Of a stretch of 37,428 nucleotides of DNA, positions 1 through 8,096 are shown piece by piece (the first letter of the stretch is position 1; every line of letters begins with the position of its first letter). The position numbers and the translations under genes are program-made. The DNA lies in contig JAFGHA010000041.1 in the NCBI GenBank assembly GCA_016930275.1, positions 1-37,428 on the forward strand, in the 5' to 3' direction. Source of the stretch: Chitinispirillaceae bacterium. Its GTDB lineage: Bacteria; Fibrobacterota; Chitinivibrionia; Chitinivibrionales; Chitinispirillaceae. The notes below the pieces were generated by a model. It worked only from the letters and a program-made list of their open reading frames with translations. It was not told the origin of the DNA and searched no databases.

Positions 1-314
1 GCGAAGCATCTCTATCCGCACATGCCGCGGCTCGTAATGTCGGAGAAAACCCCGCGGCATTCAACGCCGCACGTGCCGCAGGTCAGGCCGTGGCGACCGC
101 TCATGTTCCGCAACATGCATTCGGCGTATTCTATGCACTCAGGGCAGTAGCGGCCGTTTTTCCCGACGATGCAGAAGAAAAAGTCATGGAAGAATACAAT
201 TGGCAGGCACGACATATCCCGGAACATCTGAAAGTGGAATACAACAAAAGGGTGGTGATTCGGAGAAGAAAAAACGGAATGTTCATAACGGTCAACAAAG
301 ACAAGGATTATTGA
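1..314 (+). CDS. putative immunity protein, Imm5-like (C-terminal part)
   Basis: The frame is open from the window edge (codons begin at base 3) to the stop at 312-314, so the true start lies upstream. The visible part holds an Ala-rich helical stretch ending in AARAAGQAVATAHVPQHAFG, then YALRAVAA and a tail with WQARHIPEHLK. This pattern of His-containing alanine-rich helices followed by a WQ..RLPEHL-type tail is what I know from the family annotated as putative immunity protein (Imm5-like). Members are small and are sometimes found near toxins, but many are orphans, so a toxin partner is not implied here. An internal ATG at base 90 would give a 74-residue product, but it falls inside the conserved block and is unlikely to be the real start. 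Family match is from memory of the motif, not a search. Confidence 0.6.
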   Translation, partial: EASLSAHAAARNVGENPAAFNAARAAGQAVATAHVPQHAFGVFYALRAVAAVFPDDAEEKVMEEYNWQARHIPEHLKVEYNKRVVIRRRKNGMFITVNKDKDY

Positions 315-351
315 GCGAAAATGCCTTCACGCCGAAAAATCGGAACTGCAA

Positions 352-382
352 TGTGGCGGAAGCATCCTGTCACTCCGCCACA
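352..382 (-). terminator. hairpin over the M64 stop codon
   Basis: A 9-bp perfect inverted repeat (TGTGGCGGA at 352-360, TCCGCCACA at 374-382) encloses the TGA stop of the minus-strand M64 gene. It sits between converging genes and could serve both as a terminator. Neither side has an immediate long T-run, so it may be Rho-assisted or only a 3'-end stabiliser. Confidence 0.45.
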
Positions 383-1794
383 ACCATTTTCACGACACTC
401 CGGACCGGTGGTGCTGCCCCGTATACCGTCACGAAATACAATCCCCCGCTCATGTTCATTCCGGGAATCGTTGTTAGTGCACTCTGCCGCAGACGTTCAA
501 CAGCCGTTCCCCGAAAAACGCAGGTTCCCCGCGCGTTGTAAACGGCAATACGCACCGCATCGGCATCTCTCTGCAGCCCTCTGATGAGCAGCGCGCCGTT
601 GTGCAGAGTGGCGGAAAGTTCCTGTTCCGCGATCCGCCTCCGAACGGGCGCACCGGTTCCGGTCGTTATTTTTACCCGCCATGACACACTGTCGGCCAGG
701 ACTTCCCGGGCGGCAGGATTGCGTACCATAGCGGTAGTATCGCGCACGACCGCCTTGACGACATATTCCTCCGTTGCCGGCGAAAGCCCGCTGAGCTGCA
801 GTTTACTGCCGGAACCGGCCTCCCTGCCGTCACAATACCAGGTGATCGTCAGGGTATTCGGTTCCGGAGCGCGGGTGACAACCGACAAGGTGGTTGTATC
901 CGGCGGATTTTCGAGTGTCGTTATATCCGGTTGTATCCGTTTCACCGGCGAAACATGCCGGTAGATCTGCTTGATATGTGCCTCGATACACACCGGACAG
1001 AACCGCCGGTAATTGCTGCGCATCTGACAATACAACATCGGACGATACCATCCCGTTTCCTGATACATCGCCCCCTCGAACAGACCCACCACCGATATAT
1101 AGTCCGTCGCTTCCGGAGTGGGAACCGGAGTTTCGTCGAGGATCCAGACACGCCAGGAGATCTCGTTGCGCGCCGTTTTAGCGGTGACATTGTACATTTC
1201 ACGGGGAGACATTGAATACGCGCTCTCGTACTCATCGGCAAGGCCGGCGAATGCATGCCCCGTTTCATGGAGATACACCATGGACGGATCGTTCGATATG
1301 TTCATCGACAGCACCGCGATATCGCCGTGTGCCGCACCGCCGTAATCCTTGTCGTTGACAAGCACGCAAATCAGATCATAATCGGGAATATGTTCCGCGA
1401 GGATATCGTAGACAGTAGCCTTGTCGATGTTTATCACCCGCGAGGACGAATAGTAGGTGGCGCCGAAATAGGTATCTCTGGCCTCGGTGGTGCCATCGGG
1501 CAATACATGAGTGGCACCGGATTCGTTCGACGGAACGAAAATCTTCCAGACATTGAAAAAAGCGCTATAGTGTTTGTAGGGAACCGAATCGAACACCGCT
1601 GAAACGATATGCGTGACATTGTCGGCGAAGAGCTGCTCCTCGCTCTGCGTGTACCCTTCCGCAATGATCACCATATTCAGCAGATGAGTATCGTCTTCAT
1701 TACCCCGAATGTGTGACAACATCCCATCGGCAAGCAGCCCGGTACTCAACCATAAAAACGTCAGCACCGGCAGGAGGGGGCGCGGAAACGGCAT
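370..1794 (-). CDS. secreted M64 (IgA-peptidase family) zinc metallopeptidase
   Basis: 474 residues. An N-terminal signal peptide (about residues 1-22) is followed by the M64 opening block (MVIIAEGYTQSEEQLF near 41-56). The zinc site is YLHETGHAFAGLADEYE, with H176, E177, H180 and D187 matching HExxH(x)6D of this family, where two His and an Asp bind zinc and Glu is the base. A conserved RRFCPVC follows near residue 265. The last ~80 residues (VRIAVYNARG, then GGLYFVTVYG, then VVKMVVAE) resemble a T9SS type A sorting domain, implying export across the outer membrane. The start ATG overlaps the upstream gene's stop (TAATG), indicating translational coupling. IgA is only the founding substrate; the real substrate is unknown. 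Confidence 0.85.
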   Translation of the reverse strand: MPFPRPLLPVLTFLWLSTGLLADGMLSHIRGNEDDTHLLNMVIIAEGYTQSEEQLFADNVTHIVSAVFDSVPYKHYSAFFNVWKIFVPSNESGATHVLPDGTTEARDTYFGATYYSSSRVINIDKATVYDILAEHIPDYDLICVLVNDKDYGGAAHGDIAVLSMNISNDPSMVYLHETGHAFAGLADEYESAYSMSPREMYNVTAKTARNEISWRVWILDETPVPTPEATDYISVVGLFEGAMYQETGWYRPMLYCQMRSNYRRFCPVCIEAHIKQIYRHVSPVKRIQPDITTLENPPDTTTLSVVTRAPEPNTLTITWYCDGREAGSGSKLQLSGLSPATEEYVVKAVVRDTTAMVRNPAAREVLADSVSWRVKITTGTGAPVRRRIAEQELSATLHNGALLIRGLQRDADAVRIAVYNARGTCVFRGTAVERLRQSALTTIPGMNMSGGLYFVTVYGAAPPVRSVVKMVVAE

Positions 1795-2285
1795 TACTTC
1801 CCCTCTCCGGTAAGCGTCAGAGGAAACACGGCAATCAATGTATCTTTCACACTAATCGCCGACCGTTTTTTCCCGAGTGCATCACCGGTACCCGGTTTTG
1901 TTGAATAAAATGAGATGTTTTTCATCGCTTCATCAAACGGAACTCTTACAACGAAAATGTCATCAGGACGTTCGCGCACACCGCCGTTCAACCGGCCGGC
2001 CGCATCGATGTAGTCGTAATGTACGGTTCCGGGTGCAGTGATTAAGCGGGTGAACAATTTACTGTTGTTATCCCCGGTTATTTCACAATAGAAATCACCA
2101 TCGCACTGAACTCTTCGTGATTTCAAACTTCCCTTGACAACTTTCGTTTTTTCCAGGGTGAGTATGTTGTCCTTTAAGCGCATCCGGATGAAAACAATAC
2201 GGGAAAAGGAATTCACCTGCGCCGCACCGAATGCGTGCAGCAGTGTACAGATCAGGAGCACGGCAGTGTAGGTAGTGTGTTTCAA
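1794..2285 (-). CDS. secreted protein of unknown function, partner of the M64 peptidase
   Basis: 163 residues, first gene of the two-gene M64 operon, with its TAA overlapping the peptidase ATG. A hydrophobic stretch at about residues 5-20 ending in AFGAAQ is a signal peptide. The rest looks all-beta, with a Lys/Arg-rich segment near 45-57 and the phrase DDIFVVRVPFDE near 108-119. The start is a TTG at 2285-2283: there is no in-frame ATG before an upstream stop, and GGAGGG lies just before it. I recognise no domain. Its coupling to the peptidase suggests a chaperone, inhibitor or co-secreted factor, which is inference only. Confidence 0.7.
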   Translation of the reverse strand: MKHTTYTAVLLICTLLHAFGAAQVNSFSRIVFIRMRLKDNILTLEKTKVVKGSLKSRRVQCDGDFYCEITGDNNSKLFTRLITAPGTVHYDYIDAAGRLNGGVRERPDDIFVVRVPFDEAMKNISFYSTKPGTGDALGKKRSAISVKDTLIAVFPLTLTGEGK

Positions 2286-2641
2286 TGGGCCCTCCGGAAG
2301 GTCGGGTGTTATATAATAATATATTGTGTATGTTCGGAATTGGGTGATTTCCTTACATACTCAGCAAACGCCCCCGATATTCCCCGAACACGGACTTATA
2401 AGGACTTGATTTTATAGTATTTAATAAAAGTTCCCCTTCGGGGGATTAATGAGGTAAATCGTTAATGCTGAAAAATAAAATCCTCCCGGTATGGATTACA
2501 CGTTCTCACTTCCGGAATCGGCTTCAGGTTCCGTCGACGGATGCGGTCTCCCCGGAGAGCGTAAGTTGCGTTTGTCCGGAGCGCTGATTGTTATATATTA
2601 AATCGTTGGAAAAACGTTAACCGGAAAGACTTCCATCTGCT
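2286..2641. other. divergent intergenic region with UUCG-type stem-loop
   Basis: About 356 bases between the minus-strand M64 operon and the plus-strand gene at 2642, so both promoters should be here. The one clear element is a stem-loop TCCCC-TTCG-GGGGA at 2432-2445, a stable tetraloop hairpin without a T-run. AT-rich tracts (TATAATAATATATT near 2311, TTATATATTAAAT near 2592) are possible -10 regions, but I cannot pair them with convincing -35 boxes. Confidence 0.35.
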
Positions 2642-3334
2642 GTGATAACTGAAACAGCAAGCGCGAAAAAGAAACCCGTGAAAACAAGAACATTTAAAGC
2701 GTCTTTGTCTCTTTACTTTTCCCTCCCCTTCTACCCGGTGAAAAGCAGGACCTTCTTCTATCACGGCCACCTCGCGCTCGGGATCGAGGATACCGTTTAT
2801 CAGATCTATAATCCGAAACTGCTGAAATCGGACTTTCTCGTTTCCGTAATGCCTGTAGCGACCTGGTTGTATGAGAACGATCGATTCTGGATCGACCGCG
2901 ATCCATCGTCACGAACATATAAACATGTTCATTTGTACCGGGAGAGCGAACTGGCAAAAACGAAGGTGTATTTTATAAAAATCGATGGAATCGATACAAA
3001 CATTACCGGTCCTGTACAACAATACTTTAAAACTATCGAAGAACAGTTTCAGCGCGGTGAACTGAAATTCAACTTCCTGACCCGCAACTGCGCGAGCCTG
3101 CTGAATGCTGTTTTTTACGATAACTTCGGAATGTGCAGATCGGCATCCGACGGCATACCATCGGTAATTTTCCGGAAAGTCTATGACCGGTTGAAAACGA
3201 TGGATACGGATATCCACATCGGTAAACTGGATAAAATTAAAAACCCGCGATTCAGGATTCACCGGTATTGCCTCGGTATCAACTCGTTTTCGTGCGAGAA
3301 GTATATGGACGGGTGGATTGCGGCCCGATCGTAA
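2642..3334 (+). CDS. permuted papain-like (DUF4105/NlpC-like) putative hydrolase
   Basis: 230 residues. The order HGHLALGIED (H41 and H43) followed much later by FLTRNCASLLNAVF (N149, C150) is typical of circularly permuted papain-fold hydrolases (LRAT/NlpC-like, DUF4105-type), where the His precedes the catalytic Cys. No signal peptide or membrane segment is obvious, though a hydrophobic stretch (SLYFSLPFY, 23-31) sits after a Lys-rich N-terminus. The start used is a GTG with a poor upstream ribosome site (CGGAAAG about 17 bases away); another GTG 12 codons on is possible, so the N-terminus is uncertain. The substrate could be a peptide, lipid or thioester; nothing in the sequence decides. 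Followed by a hairpin at 3351. Confidence 0.6.
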   Translation: MITETASAKKKPVKTRTFKASLSLYFSLPFYPVKSRTFFYHGHLALGIEDTVYQIYNPKLLKSDFLVSVMPVATWLYENDRFWIDRDPSSRTYKHVHLYRESELAKTKVYFIKIDGIDTNITGPVQQYFKTIEEQFQRGELKFNFLTRNCASLLNAVFYDNFGMCRSASDGIPSVIFRKVYDRLKTMDTDIHIGKLDKIKNPRFRIHRYCLGINSFSCEKYMDGWIAARS

Positions 3335-3350
3335 TCGTCGCAACCCTTTC

Positions 3351-3373
3351 ACTGTTTTCCACCGGAAAACAGT
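3351..3373 (+). terminator. hairpin terminator
   Basis: A perfect 10-bp stem ACTGTTTTCC / GGAAAACAGT with an ACC loop, 17 bases after the stop at 3334. Only a short TATTTCC tract follows, so it is a moderate terminator separating this gene from the lipoprotein operon at 3432. Confidence 0.55.
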
Positions 3374-3431
3374 ATTTCCGCAAGCCGGCGCCCCGCACCC
3401 CGCCCGGACAGTATTTTAGTAATGAGGTACC

Positions 3432-3995
3432 ATGAACCGTTTTTCCATAACACTCCGGACCACCCTGTTTACGTTTGGTGCGATAGTGCTGGTTCGCTGT
3501 TCACTGATCACCCCTGAACACGAGTTCGATTTTCCGGAAAGACGCCTGCACTCCTGGCGTCCCGGATCATTGCAGACCGATTCCGCCGCCGTGCTTGCCC
3601 TTCTTGCGCTGAACAACATTCCCTTCAACCGGTTTGACGACGTCGCTGAAATCGGACCCGATTTACGGGTGTACTCGCTTGATTTTTCAGGAATGGGGAT
3701 CGATACACTCTCCGATACCATTGGCACACTCGGTGCGCTGACCAACCTTGACATTTCCGGAAACCGGTTGACGACACTCCCCGACTCCATCATCAAACTC
3801 ACTATCAGATCCACGCAGGAAGTATGCAACGGACCATGCGGTTCCTCGGATTGTTGTTCAACGGTGAGCTATAACGGATTGATACTCGATCACAATCGTC
3901 TCTGTTCACTACCGGCATCGGTCACCAACTGGGTGGACAGTCATTTCAACAGATTCGGCTACCTTGCGTCCGACACGACGCAACAGTGTGAGTGA
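3432..3995 (+). CDS. leucine-rich-repeat lipoprotein
   Basis: 187 residues. The N-terminus FGAIVLVRC puts a lipobox cysteine at C23. From about residue 85 there are leucine-rich repeat units: YSLDFSGMGIDTLSDTIGTL, LTNLDISGNRLTTLPDSI, then LILDHNRLCSLPASV. Between the last two lies a Cys-rich insertion (VCNGPCGSSDCC) that probably forms disulfides, which fits an extracytoplasmic location. First gene of a likely operon with 4003 and 4858: the stop is 7 bases from the next ATG. The repeats suggest protein binding at the cell surface; the ligand is unknown. Confidence 0.75.
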   Translation: MNRFSITLRTTLFTFGAIVLVRCSLITPEHEFDFPERRLHSWRPGSLQTDSAAVLALLALNNIPFNRFDDVAEIGPDLRVYSLDFSGMGIDTLSDTIGTLGALTNLDISGNRLTTLPDSIIKLTIRSTQEVCNGPCGSSDCCSTVSYNGLILDHNRLCSLPASVTNWVDSHFNRFGYLASDTTQQCE

Positions 3996-4002
3996 GCGAA
4001 TC

Positions 4003-4821
4003 ATGAAGGAACGCACACTCCTCACCATTTTTCTGGTACTCACCCTGACGTTCTGTACCGGTTGCTATCATGCGTATCTGCAGAGTTTCCGATCTACCTT
4101 CATCGGAAACACCAGCCGGGTACATATCGAAAGAGGTACCAAAAAAGCGTATGTGGAGTGCGGCGTCTCGTACGGAACCGGATTCAAACCCGATTCGGTT
4201 GGCATTGCCGACGGTAACTACTATGATTTTTCCACTGGTATGCAGGATTCAACACGTATCAATCAGATCATGCGGTTTCCCGCGCACCGGGCGAACCTTT
4301 ATTTCACGTACCTCGGAAACCGGCTGGTCTCATTCCAGGCAGAAGGATCGTTGAGCAAAACGGGCGAAGATGTACTGTTCAGGTATGATATCGGTATAGG
4401 CGCACGATTGTACCGGAACCATCTCGCCGGAAGGATATTCACCAACATCGGCCTGATGAAAACCCGTTCCGATGTTTTTGTTTTCGAGAAAACCGAGTAC
4501 GGAAAATACTACGATTTGGAAGATAGCTACACCGCCACGGTTCCCTTCATCGAGATGTCAATCGCATTCAACGATAACAATCCGAAACAGATTGTTGCTC
4601 CCTTCTACACGATCTCGTTTCTGCATGCCAACCTCTTCAATTATCACGAAGCGTCCGTCAATCTCAACACCGCCTACGGTACCGTCGGCATTTTCAAACG
4701 AATCGGATCTTTCACGTTGTCGGCCGGGATGCAGACGGAGTACCTCTTCGGAAGCGGAATGACCTTTCCCCACCTGCAGTTTTCAACACAGCTCGGGTGG
4801 ATACCGATAGTCGTCAAGTGA
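4003..4821 (+). CDS. barrel-like lipoprotein of unknown function
   Basis: 272 residues from the ATG at 4003. The frame extends upstream to a TTG, but the ATG directly precedes a standard lipoprotein signal, with FCTGC giving C21. The body is rich in alternating aromatic/polar strands (HRANLYFTYLGNRLVSFQAE, then DIGIGARLYRN, TVPFIEMSIAF, VAPFYTISFLHANLF and TLSAGMQTEYLFG). This is the look of an outer-membrane or periplasmic beta-barrel domain. I recognise no named family. It is co-directional and tightly spaced with the LRR lipoprotein before it and the cupin after it. Confidence 0.7.
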   Translation: MKERTLLTIFLVLTLTFCTGCYHAYLQSFRSTFIGNTSRVHIERGTKKAYVECGVSYGTGFKPDSVGIADGNYYDFSTGMQDSTRINQIMRFPAHRANLYFTYLGNRLVSFQAEGSLSKTGEDVLFRYDIGIGARLYRNHLAGRIFTNIGLMKTRSDVFVFEKTEYGKYYDLEDSYTATVPFIEMSIAFNDNNPKQIVAPFYTISFLHANLFNYHEASVNLNTAYGTVGIFKRIGSFTLSAGMQTEYLFGSGMTFPHLQFSTQLGWIPIVVK

Positions 4822-4857
4822 CAATTTCATCAACCCACCGGCAGAAGACCTCACGCC

Positions 4858-5217
4858 ATGAACCTTGCACCTTCGGGATATGATCAATTACCGGCGACCA
4901 CCGTCAAAGAAGGCACCACACGACGTGTCGTCTACACGAAGAATCTGATGATGGCCGTCATCGACATCACGAGCGGCCCCTGGGAGGAACCCGAACCCTA
5001 CCATTCACACCCGCACGAGCAGATCGCCTGCATTACCGAAGGGGAAATCATTTTTTACTGTGAAGGCCGGGAGGAAGCGCATTTGAAAGAAGGAGATACC
5101 TATGCGATACCCTCGGGATTGAAACATACCATCAAGGTACTTACCGCATCAGTGCGATTGATCGACTGCTTTACGCCGATTCGTGAGGATTTCATCTCTC
5201 CCCGTGAGGCGGAATAG
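4858..5217 (+). CDS. cupin-domain protein
   Basis: 119 residues, a single conserved beta-barrel cupin. Motif 1 is YHSHPHEQIACITEGE (H49, H51, H53, E54, Q55), and motif 2 is EGDTYAIPSGLKHTI with H90. These supply the usual metal ligands, so a metal-binding single-domain cupin is well supported. Such proteins include small sugar-processing enzymes (KdgF-like) and ligand sensors; the HSHPHEQ signature resembles the KdgF-like group, but I do not assign that function. There is no signal peptide, so it is cytoplasmic, unlike the two lipoproteins before it. Confidence 0.85.
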   Translation: MNLAPSGYDQLPATTVKEGTTRRVVYTKNLMMAVIDITSGPWEEPEPYHSHPHEQIACITEGEIIFYCEGREEAHLKEGDTYAIPSGLKHTIKVLTASVRLIDCFTPIREDFISPREAE

Positions 5218-5221
5218 CATC

Positions 5222-5452
5222 ATGACCTTTACCAAAGATATTTTTATTCCATCGATACACCCGGTTAACAGCATCCTGTCGTTATATTCAACATCGTCTG
5301 TAGCCGCTGAAAAAACAGTTAAAACGATGGAAACGGAAGACTCCGATTTCAAATCCGATAACGATAGAAACGATCAGGATATCAATTCAGATATGTTGGG
5401 TGTTGTAACCGTTAAAGTTCCCTCTCCGGAACTAAAGGAGATAATTTTATAA
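5222..5452 (+). CDS. small hypothetical or decayed frame
   Basis: 76 residues from an ATG four bases after the cupin stop, with a possible GAGGCGG ribosome site. The sequence is low in complexity and Asp/Asn/Ser-rich in the middle (SDNDRNDQDINSD), ending VTVKVPSPELKEIIL. I recognise nothing. The next frame continues as though the same protein went on after a frameshift, so this may be the front part of the decayed gene at 5445-5749 rather than a functional gene. Confidence 0.35.
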   Translation: MTFTKDIFIPSIHPVNSILSLYSTSSVAAEKTVKTMETEDSDFKSDNDRNDQDINSDMLGVVTVKVPSPELKEIIL

Positions 5453-5749
5453 CAACATCGAAGTCGTCTGGTACGACACCGGTCATTTCGGACCAGCTGT
5501 TTCTGTTGAGGAAGGTATACGGTTTCAGGAATTAATGCTGAAATTCGCCTGGCGCCATCGGGCGGCGGGAAAACGACCCTGCAGCTTTTCGATATGCTCG
5601 GGCGGTGTATTTTTGTAAAGCAATTTGACCGTATCACTGCACCGGTCACCTGTACCGTTCCGGAAGGAAACGTTCCCCATAGTCCTTTCGTCGTGAACGT
5701 GACGGAGAGAGACCGGTCGTACGCTAAACGGGAAATTCCCGCGCGGTGA
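5445..5749 (+). pseudogene. remnant of a secreted hydrolase with a sorting-domain tail
   Basis: Two overlapping frames carry recognisable pieces but no start. Frame one (5445-5618) reads YNNIEVVWYDTGHFGPAVSV and then FQELMLKFAWRH, which resembles the C-terminal His region of alpha/beta or S9-type hydrolases. Frame two (5531-5749) reads LQLFDMLGRCIF, then TVPEGNVPHSPFVVNVTERD and SYAKREI, which has the layout of a T9SS-type C-terminal sorting domain. Stops at 5442-5444, 5507-5509 and 5616-5618 break any single frame. The simplest reading is a decayed secreted enzyme with at least one frameshift. The hydrolase assignment is weak, the sorting-domain resemblance better. Confidence 0.5.
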
Positions 5750-5955
5750 CGATCGAAGTATCGACCAGAGGTGATCGTCCGGGGACTGTTCCGAAGCTCT
5801 TCCAGCCGGGTTGACAATACCCCCTCCTCCGTGCCTGCGGGTAAAATGAAGACCGTTCGTGTCTCCTCTCTGCGGAAATGATATCCTTAGAGTGACCCGG
5901 TATCATACCGGATTACCGTATCCCGCATGACACATCATCCCGGAAATGGTGCCCG

Positions 5956-7080
5956 ATGAAAAAAGTTCAATCATTGCTATCGTTCCACCTTGCCGCAAGT
6001 ATGGCACTGTTTCTATTCGTACAATGCGACGAGAACCCCGCCGGTTCTCAAACGATCATCGTCAGCAATCCCCTCACCGAACCCGAAGACGGCTTTCCCC
6101 CCGCCGGCAATCCTGACGGCGCCGACCTCATCCCCGCCGCAGCAGGCCCCGAGGATGTTTCGGAACCCGACCATATCATCGGTACCGGTACACCCGAGAG
6201 CTGCACGCCCGAATCGTTCATCGACGCGGTGGCGAAAGGCGGCCGAATCGTGTTCAACGGCGGAACGGAGCCATTCACCATCACCCTCACGCAGACGGCG
6301 AAGATATTCAACGACGCGGATTCGGAGGTGGTGATCGACGGCGGTGGTGTCGTTACCCTGAGCGGCGGCGGGACCACCCGCATTCTGTACATGAACACCT
6401 GCGACAAGGTGCAGCACTGGACCACTTCTCACTGCGACAACCAGGACCATCCCCGGTTGACGGTGCAGAACCTTACCTTCATCAGCGGAAACGCCACTAC
6501 CGACCCCGACGGCGAAGGCGGCGGGGCGATCTTCGCGCAGGGCGGCAGACTTAAAATCGTCAACTGCCGTTTTTTCGGGAATATCGGTCCGGCGACCGGT
6601 CCCGACGTCGGCGGCGGGGCGGTGCGGACGTTCATGCAGTACAACAACCAGCCGGTCTATGTCGTCAACTGCACCTTCGGCGGTGCCGAGGGACTCGGTA
6701 ATATCGCCTCGAACGGCGGCGCCCTGAGCAGTATCGGCGTTTCATGGACGATCATCAACTGCCTCTTCTCGTATAACGAGGCGATCGGTAACGGCGGTAA
6801 CCCGCAGCAGGGCGGAACTCCCGGCGGCGGCAGCGGCGGCGCCATTTACAACGACGGCAATACGATGACGCTATCCATCGCGGGATCGCTTTTCGAATAC
6901 AACAAAGTGAACGCCTACGGCGCGGCGATCTTTTTCGTCACCAACGATCACTCCGGCGACATCCGCATAACCAATTCCACCATCCGTGACAATATAGGCG
7001 GATCATGGCACACGCTCCCCGGTATCGCCATGCACGAGGATACCCGCAGGAGCGTTGTCAATTCGGAACTGGAAAACTGA
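5956..7080 (+). CDS. parallel beta-helix repeat lipoprotein
   Basis: 374 residues. The signal ends in LFVQC (C24), so it is a lipoprotein. After a Pro/Asp-rich linker there is a run of right-handed parallel beta-helix coils: GGRIVFNGGTEPFTI, VVIDGGGVVTLSGGGTTRIL, LTVQNLTFISGNATTDPDGE, GGGAIFAQGGRLKIVNCRFF, VYVVNCTFGG, GGALSSIGVSWTIINCLFSY, GGAIYNDGNTMTLSIAGSLF and IRITNSTIRDN. This GGA(I/L)xxxG-plus-IxNCxF periodicity is shared with polymorphic outer-membrane repeats and pectate-lyase-like proteins. No lyase active site is evident, so it may be adhesive or polysaccharide-binding. It converges on the OmpA pair. Confidence 0.8.
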   Translation: MKKVQSLLSFHLAASMALFLFVQCDENPAGSQTIIVSNPLTEPEDGFPPAGNPDGADLIPAAAGPEDVSEPDHIIGTGTPESCTPESFIDAVAKGGRIVFNGGTEPFTITLTQTAKIFNDADSEVVIDGGGVVTLSGGGTTRILYMNTCDKVQHWTTSHCDNQDHPRLTVQNLTFISGNATTDPDGEGGGAIFAQGGRLKIVNCRFFGNIGPATGPDVGGGAVRTFMQYNNQPVYVVNCTFGGAEGLGNIASNGGALSSIGVSWTIINCLFSYNEAIGNGGNPQQGGTPGGGSGGAIYNDGNTMTLSIAGSLFEYNKVNAYGAAIFFVTNDHSGDIRITNSTIRDNIGGSWHTLPGIAMHEDTRRSVVNSELEN

Positions 7081-7101
7081 CTGCCTGCCGGGCGCACAAA
7101 C

Positions 7102-7130
7102 AAAAACCGGACCCCCATCCGGGAGTCCGG
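7102..7130 (-). terminator. terminator for the OmpA operon (possibly bidirectional)
   Basis: Inverted repeat CCGGACCCCC (7107-7116) / GGGAGTCCGG (7121-7130) with one mismatch. Read on the minus strand it is followed by TTTTTG, a normal intrinsic terminator for the gene pair ending at 7176. On the plus strand a weaker ATTTCTTC follows, so the beta-helix gene may use it too. Confidence 0.7.
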
Positions 7131-7175
7131 CATTTCTTCGAAACAGGTAACGGGGCCGCTGTACAGAGCGACGGA

Positions 7176-8096
7176 TTACTCTTCCGACTTTTTCTCCTGT
7201 ACAATCAGATCGACACGCCGGTTTTTGGCTCTTCCCTCTTTGGTCTCGTTATCGGCGATCGGCCTTGACAATCCATATCCGACGGCGGTGAGTCGCGAAG
7301 GGGTCACTCCCTGCTCGATAAGAAACGCCATGACGTTCTGGGCACGCTGTTCGGAGAGTCCCTGATTGTAGTCTTCGGAACCGACGTTGTCGGTATGTCC
7401 TTCGACAATCACCCGGGAATTCTTGAAAACGAGCAGAATACCGGCGATTTTGGCGAGACTCGTTTTGAGATCGGCGGTAAGATTGGCTTTGCCGGTCTCG
7501 AAAAGGATATCCGACATCGAGATGATCGTTCCACGCGCATCGTTGGTAACCTGAATAAGCGAGCTCTGCAGTTCTTTGAACTTTTTATCGGCCTCATCCT
7601 GCATCTTTTTAATATCTGATTTGAGTTTATTTGCCATTTCGGTCGCTTTGCTGCGCTCGACCTCGTTGATCTGTTCGTGAATGGATTTGATCTTTTCGAG
7701 CGCCTCGATCCGTTTCTTCTGCAGCGACATGATATCACGGTCGTATTTCGCCTGCAGCAACTGCAGCACCGCGCCGACGGTTTTGAGCGAACAGGCGGCA
7801 AAGAGTTCTTTTGCAACCGGTTTTTTCGCGTTTTTCGCGATGATCGGCTTGGCGTACGCGATGGCACTGTGTGCCTGCCCGTACATGTCCGGTACCGCGT
7901 CGTTTCCGGCGGAATGGAGTTTCCCGAACGCCTCGTTGAGTACGGCGGTCAGATCGTCAACCGTTGCCGCCTTGCCTATTTTTCCGGTGTAAAGCGCAAG
8001 CGGTTTTTCGGCGGGTTCCCACGGGTTCTCTTCCGCGACTGCGATGCATACCGCCGCCATCGACAACAACAGGCTATAGATAAGTGTTCTTTTCAT
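7176..8096 (-). CDS. OmpA-family peptidoglycan-anchoring protein
   Basis: 306 residues. Signal peptide at about 1-21 (ending IAVAEEN). A helical/coiled-coil middle (roughly 110-190, rich in Lys/Glu heptads such as EKIKSIHEQINEVERSKATE) leads into a C-terminal OmpA domain. Its marks are ISMSDILFETGKANLT, VIVEGHTDNVGSEDYNQGLS, then LIEQGVTPSRLTAVGYG and GRAKNRRVDL. The GHTD and NRRV segments are the diaminopimelate-binding face in this family, so it should bind peptidoglycan in the periplasm. There is no N-terminal beta-barrel. It is coupled by TAATG to the lipoprotein upstream, with which it probably works. Confidence 0.9.
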   Translation of the reverse strand: MKRTLIYSLLLSMAAVCIAVAEENPWEPAEKPLALYTGKIGKAATVDDLTAVLNEAFGKLHSAGNDAVPDMYGQAHSAIAYAKPIIAKNAKKPVAKELFAACSLKTVGAVLQLLQAKYDRDIMSLQKKRIEALEKIKSIHEQINEVERSKATEMANKLKSDIKKMQDEADKKFKELQSSLIQVTNDARGTIISMSDILFETGKANLTADLKTSLAKIAGILLVFKNSRVIVEGHTDNVGSEDYNQGLSEQRAQNVMAFLIEQGVTPSRLTAVGYGLSRPIADNETKEGRAKNRRVDLIVQEKKSEE

